A stretch of 6,052 nucleotides of DNA from Nitrospirota bacterium (lineage in GTDB: Bacteria; Nitrospirota; Thermodesulfovibrionia; UBA6902): contig WFVK01000007.1 in the NCBI GenBank assembly GCA_015491705.1, positions 1 to 6,052 of the forward strand. Reading direction: 5' to 3'. Shown here piece by piece: positions 5,725 to 6,052 of the stretch. The stretch's first letter is position 1, and each line of letters begins with the position of its first letter. Below the pieces are notes generated by a model. It was not told the origin of the DNA. It was given only the letters and a program-made list of their open reading frames with translations, and made no database searches. The translations under genes and the position numbers were made by a program.

Positions 5725-6052
5725 TCAGGGGGTGTTGCAAAAATCTATATAGGCAGGTGGCGGGAATATGACCTCCATGCCGATTTTTTTTCTCAGACCG
5801 TAAGGCCCTGTCTTAAATGACCACATCACCCGGCAGTCGAGTTTCAGTGTCTCTCCGTCAGGTGTCTGAAACTTAACCTGAAAGTGTGTGCCCGGAGAAA
5901 AACGCGAGGAGGTGTTCAGGGGGCCCGTGGAGTCTGTCTCCAGGTAGATGCCCTGCTCGGAAATATTCTCTATCATCCCGGTGTACTTCGCATCTCCCGA
6001 GGTCATCTCCGCCTCTATCCTGATCTTTTTCCTTCTGCATTTCCTCCTCTCC
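5725..6052 (-). CDS. PilZ-domain protein, 5' end beyond the window
   Basis: The open frame runs from the right edge to the TGA at 5727-5725, giving 108 visible residues. It opens with ERRKCRRKKIRIEAE, which holds the PilZ RxxxR c-di-GMP-binding motif. NISEQG follows as the second signature (N/D-x-S-x-x-G), and a beta-barrel pattern continues to IGMEVIF. PilZ domains bind cyclic di-GMP and switch motility, adhesion or exopolysaccharide functions. The ATG at 6006-6004 is internal: starting there would lose the RxxxR motif, so the true start lies upstream of 6052. No transmembrane segment or extra domain is visible in the part present. Its output partner is unknown. Its nearness to a surface-sugar operon is suggestive only, since dut and a long gap intervene. 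Confidence 0.88.
   Translation of the reverse strand, partial: ERRKCRRKKIRIEAEMTSGDAKYTGMIENISEQGIYLETDSTGPLNTSSRFSPGTHFQVKFQTPDGETLKLDCRVMWSFKTGPYGLRKKIGMEVIFPPPAYIDFCNTP

Noticed and set aside
6038..6052. ATG at 6040-6038 preceded by a near-perfect AGGAGG
   Set aside because: The AGGAGG is the pair of Arg codons of the PilZ RRK motif, and the ATG opens a different frame giving an implausible product. The PilZ frame explains the sequence better.

Overview
The window is a bacterial chromosomal segment in which every convincing gene lies on the minus strand, so it reads right to left. Base composition is moderately GC-rich. The gene density, ATGA overlaps and gene families suggest a Gram-negative environmental anaerobe, perhaps Nitrospirota or a deltaproteobacterial-type lineage. 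That assignment is only an impression; no rRNA or other marker gene is present.

Right part (about 5163-6052): the 3' portion of a PilZ-domain gene (a c-di-GMP-binding type) runs off the right edge. It is followed by a GC-rich stem-loop and a complete dUTPase gene (dut). A 237-bp gap without a gene (4926-5162) then separates this pair from the main operon. The gap carries short inverted and direct repeats but no promoter I can call with confidence.

Left part (1-4925): a tightly packed operon for a nonulosonic acid, a nine-carbon sugar of the legionaminic/sialic acid type. The order is a LegB-type NAD-dependent 4,6-dehydratase, a LegC-type PLP aminotransferase of the DegT/DnrJ/EryC1/StrS family, a NeuD/PglD-type left-handed beta-helix acyltransferase, a NeuB-type synthase with a C-terminal SAF domain, a radical SAM protein with a Twitch/SPASM-like cysteine region, and the first 35 codons of another gene cut by the left edge. 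That last gene resembles the N-terminus of a second radical SAM protein. Gene junctions are an 8-bp overlap, a 38-bp gap, two 4-bp ATGA overlaps and a 16-bp overlap, which argues for one translationally coupled transcript.

Together the enzymes would convert a nucleotide-linked GlcNAc to its 4-keto-6-deoxy form, transaminate C4, acylate the amine, and condense the released hexose with phosphoenolpyruvate. Two steps of the known pathway have no gene in the window: the hydrolysing 2-epimerase (NeuC/LegG) and the CMP-transferase (NeuA/LegF). They probably lie beyond the left edge. The most unusual feature is one, and probably two, radical SAM genes co-translated with the sugar genes, which hints at a radical modification of the sugar, its precursor or the glycosylated target.
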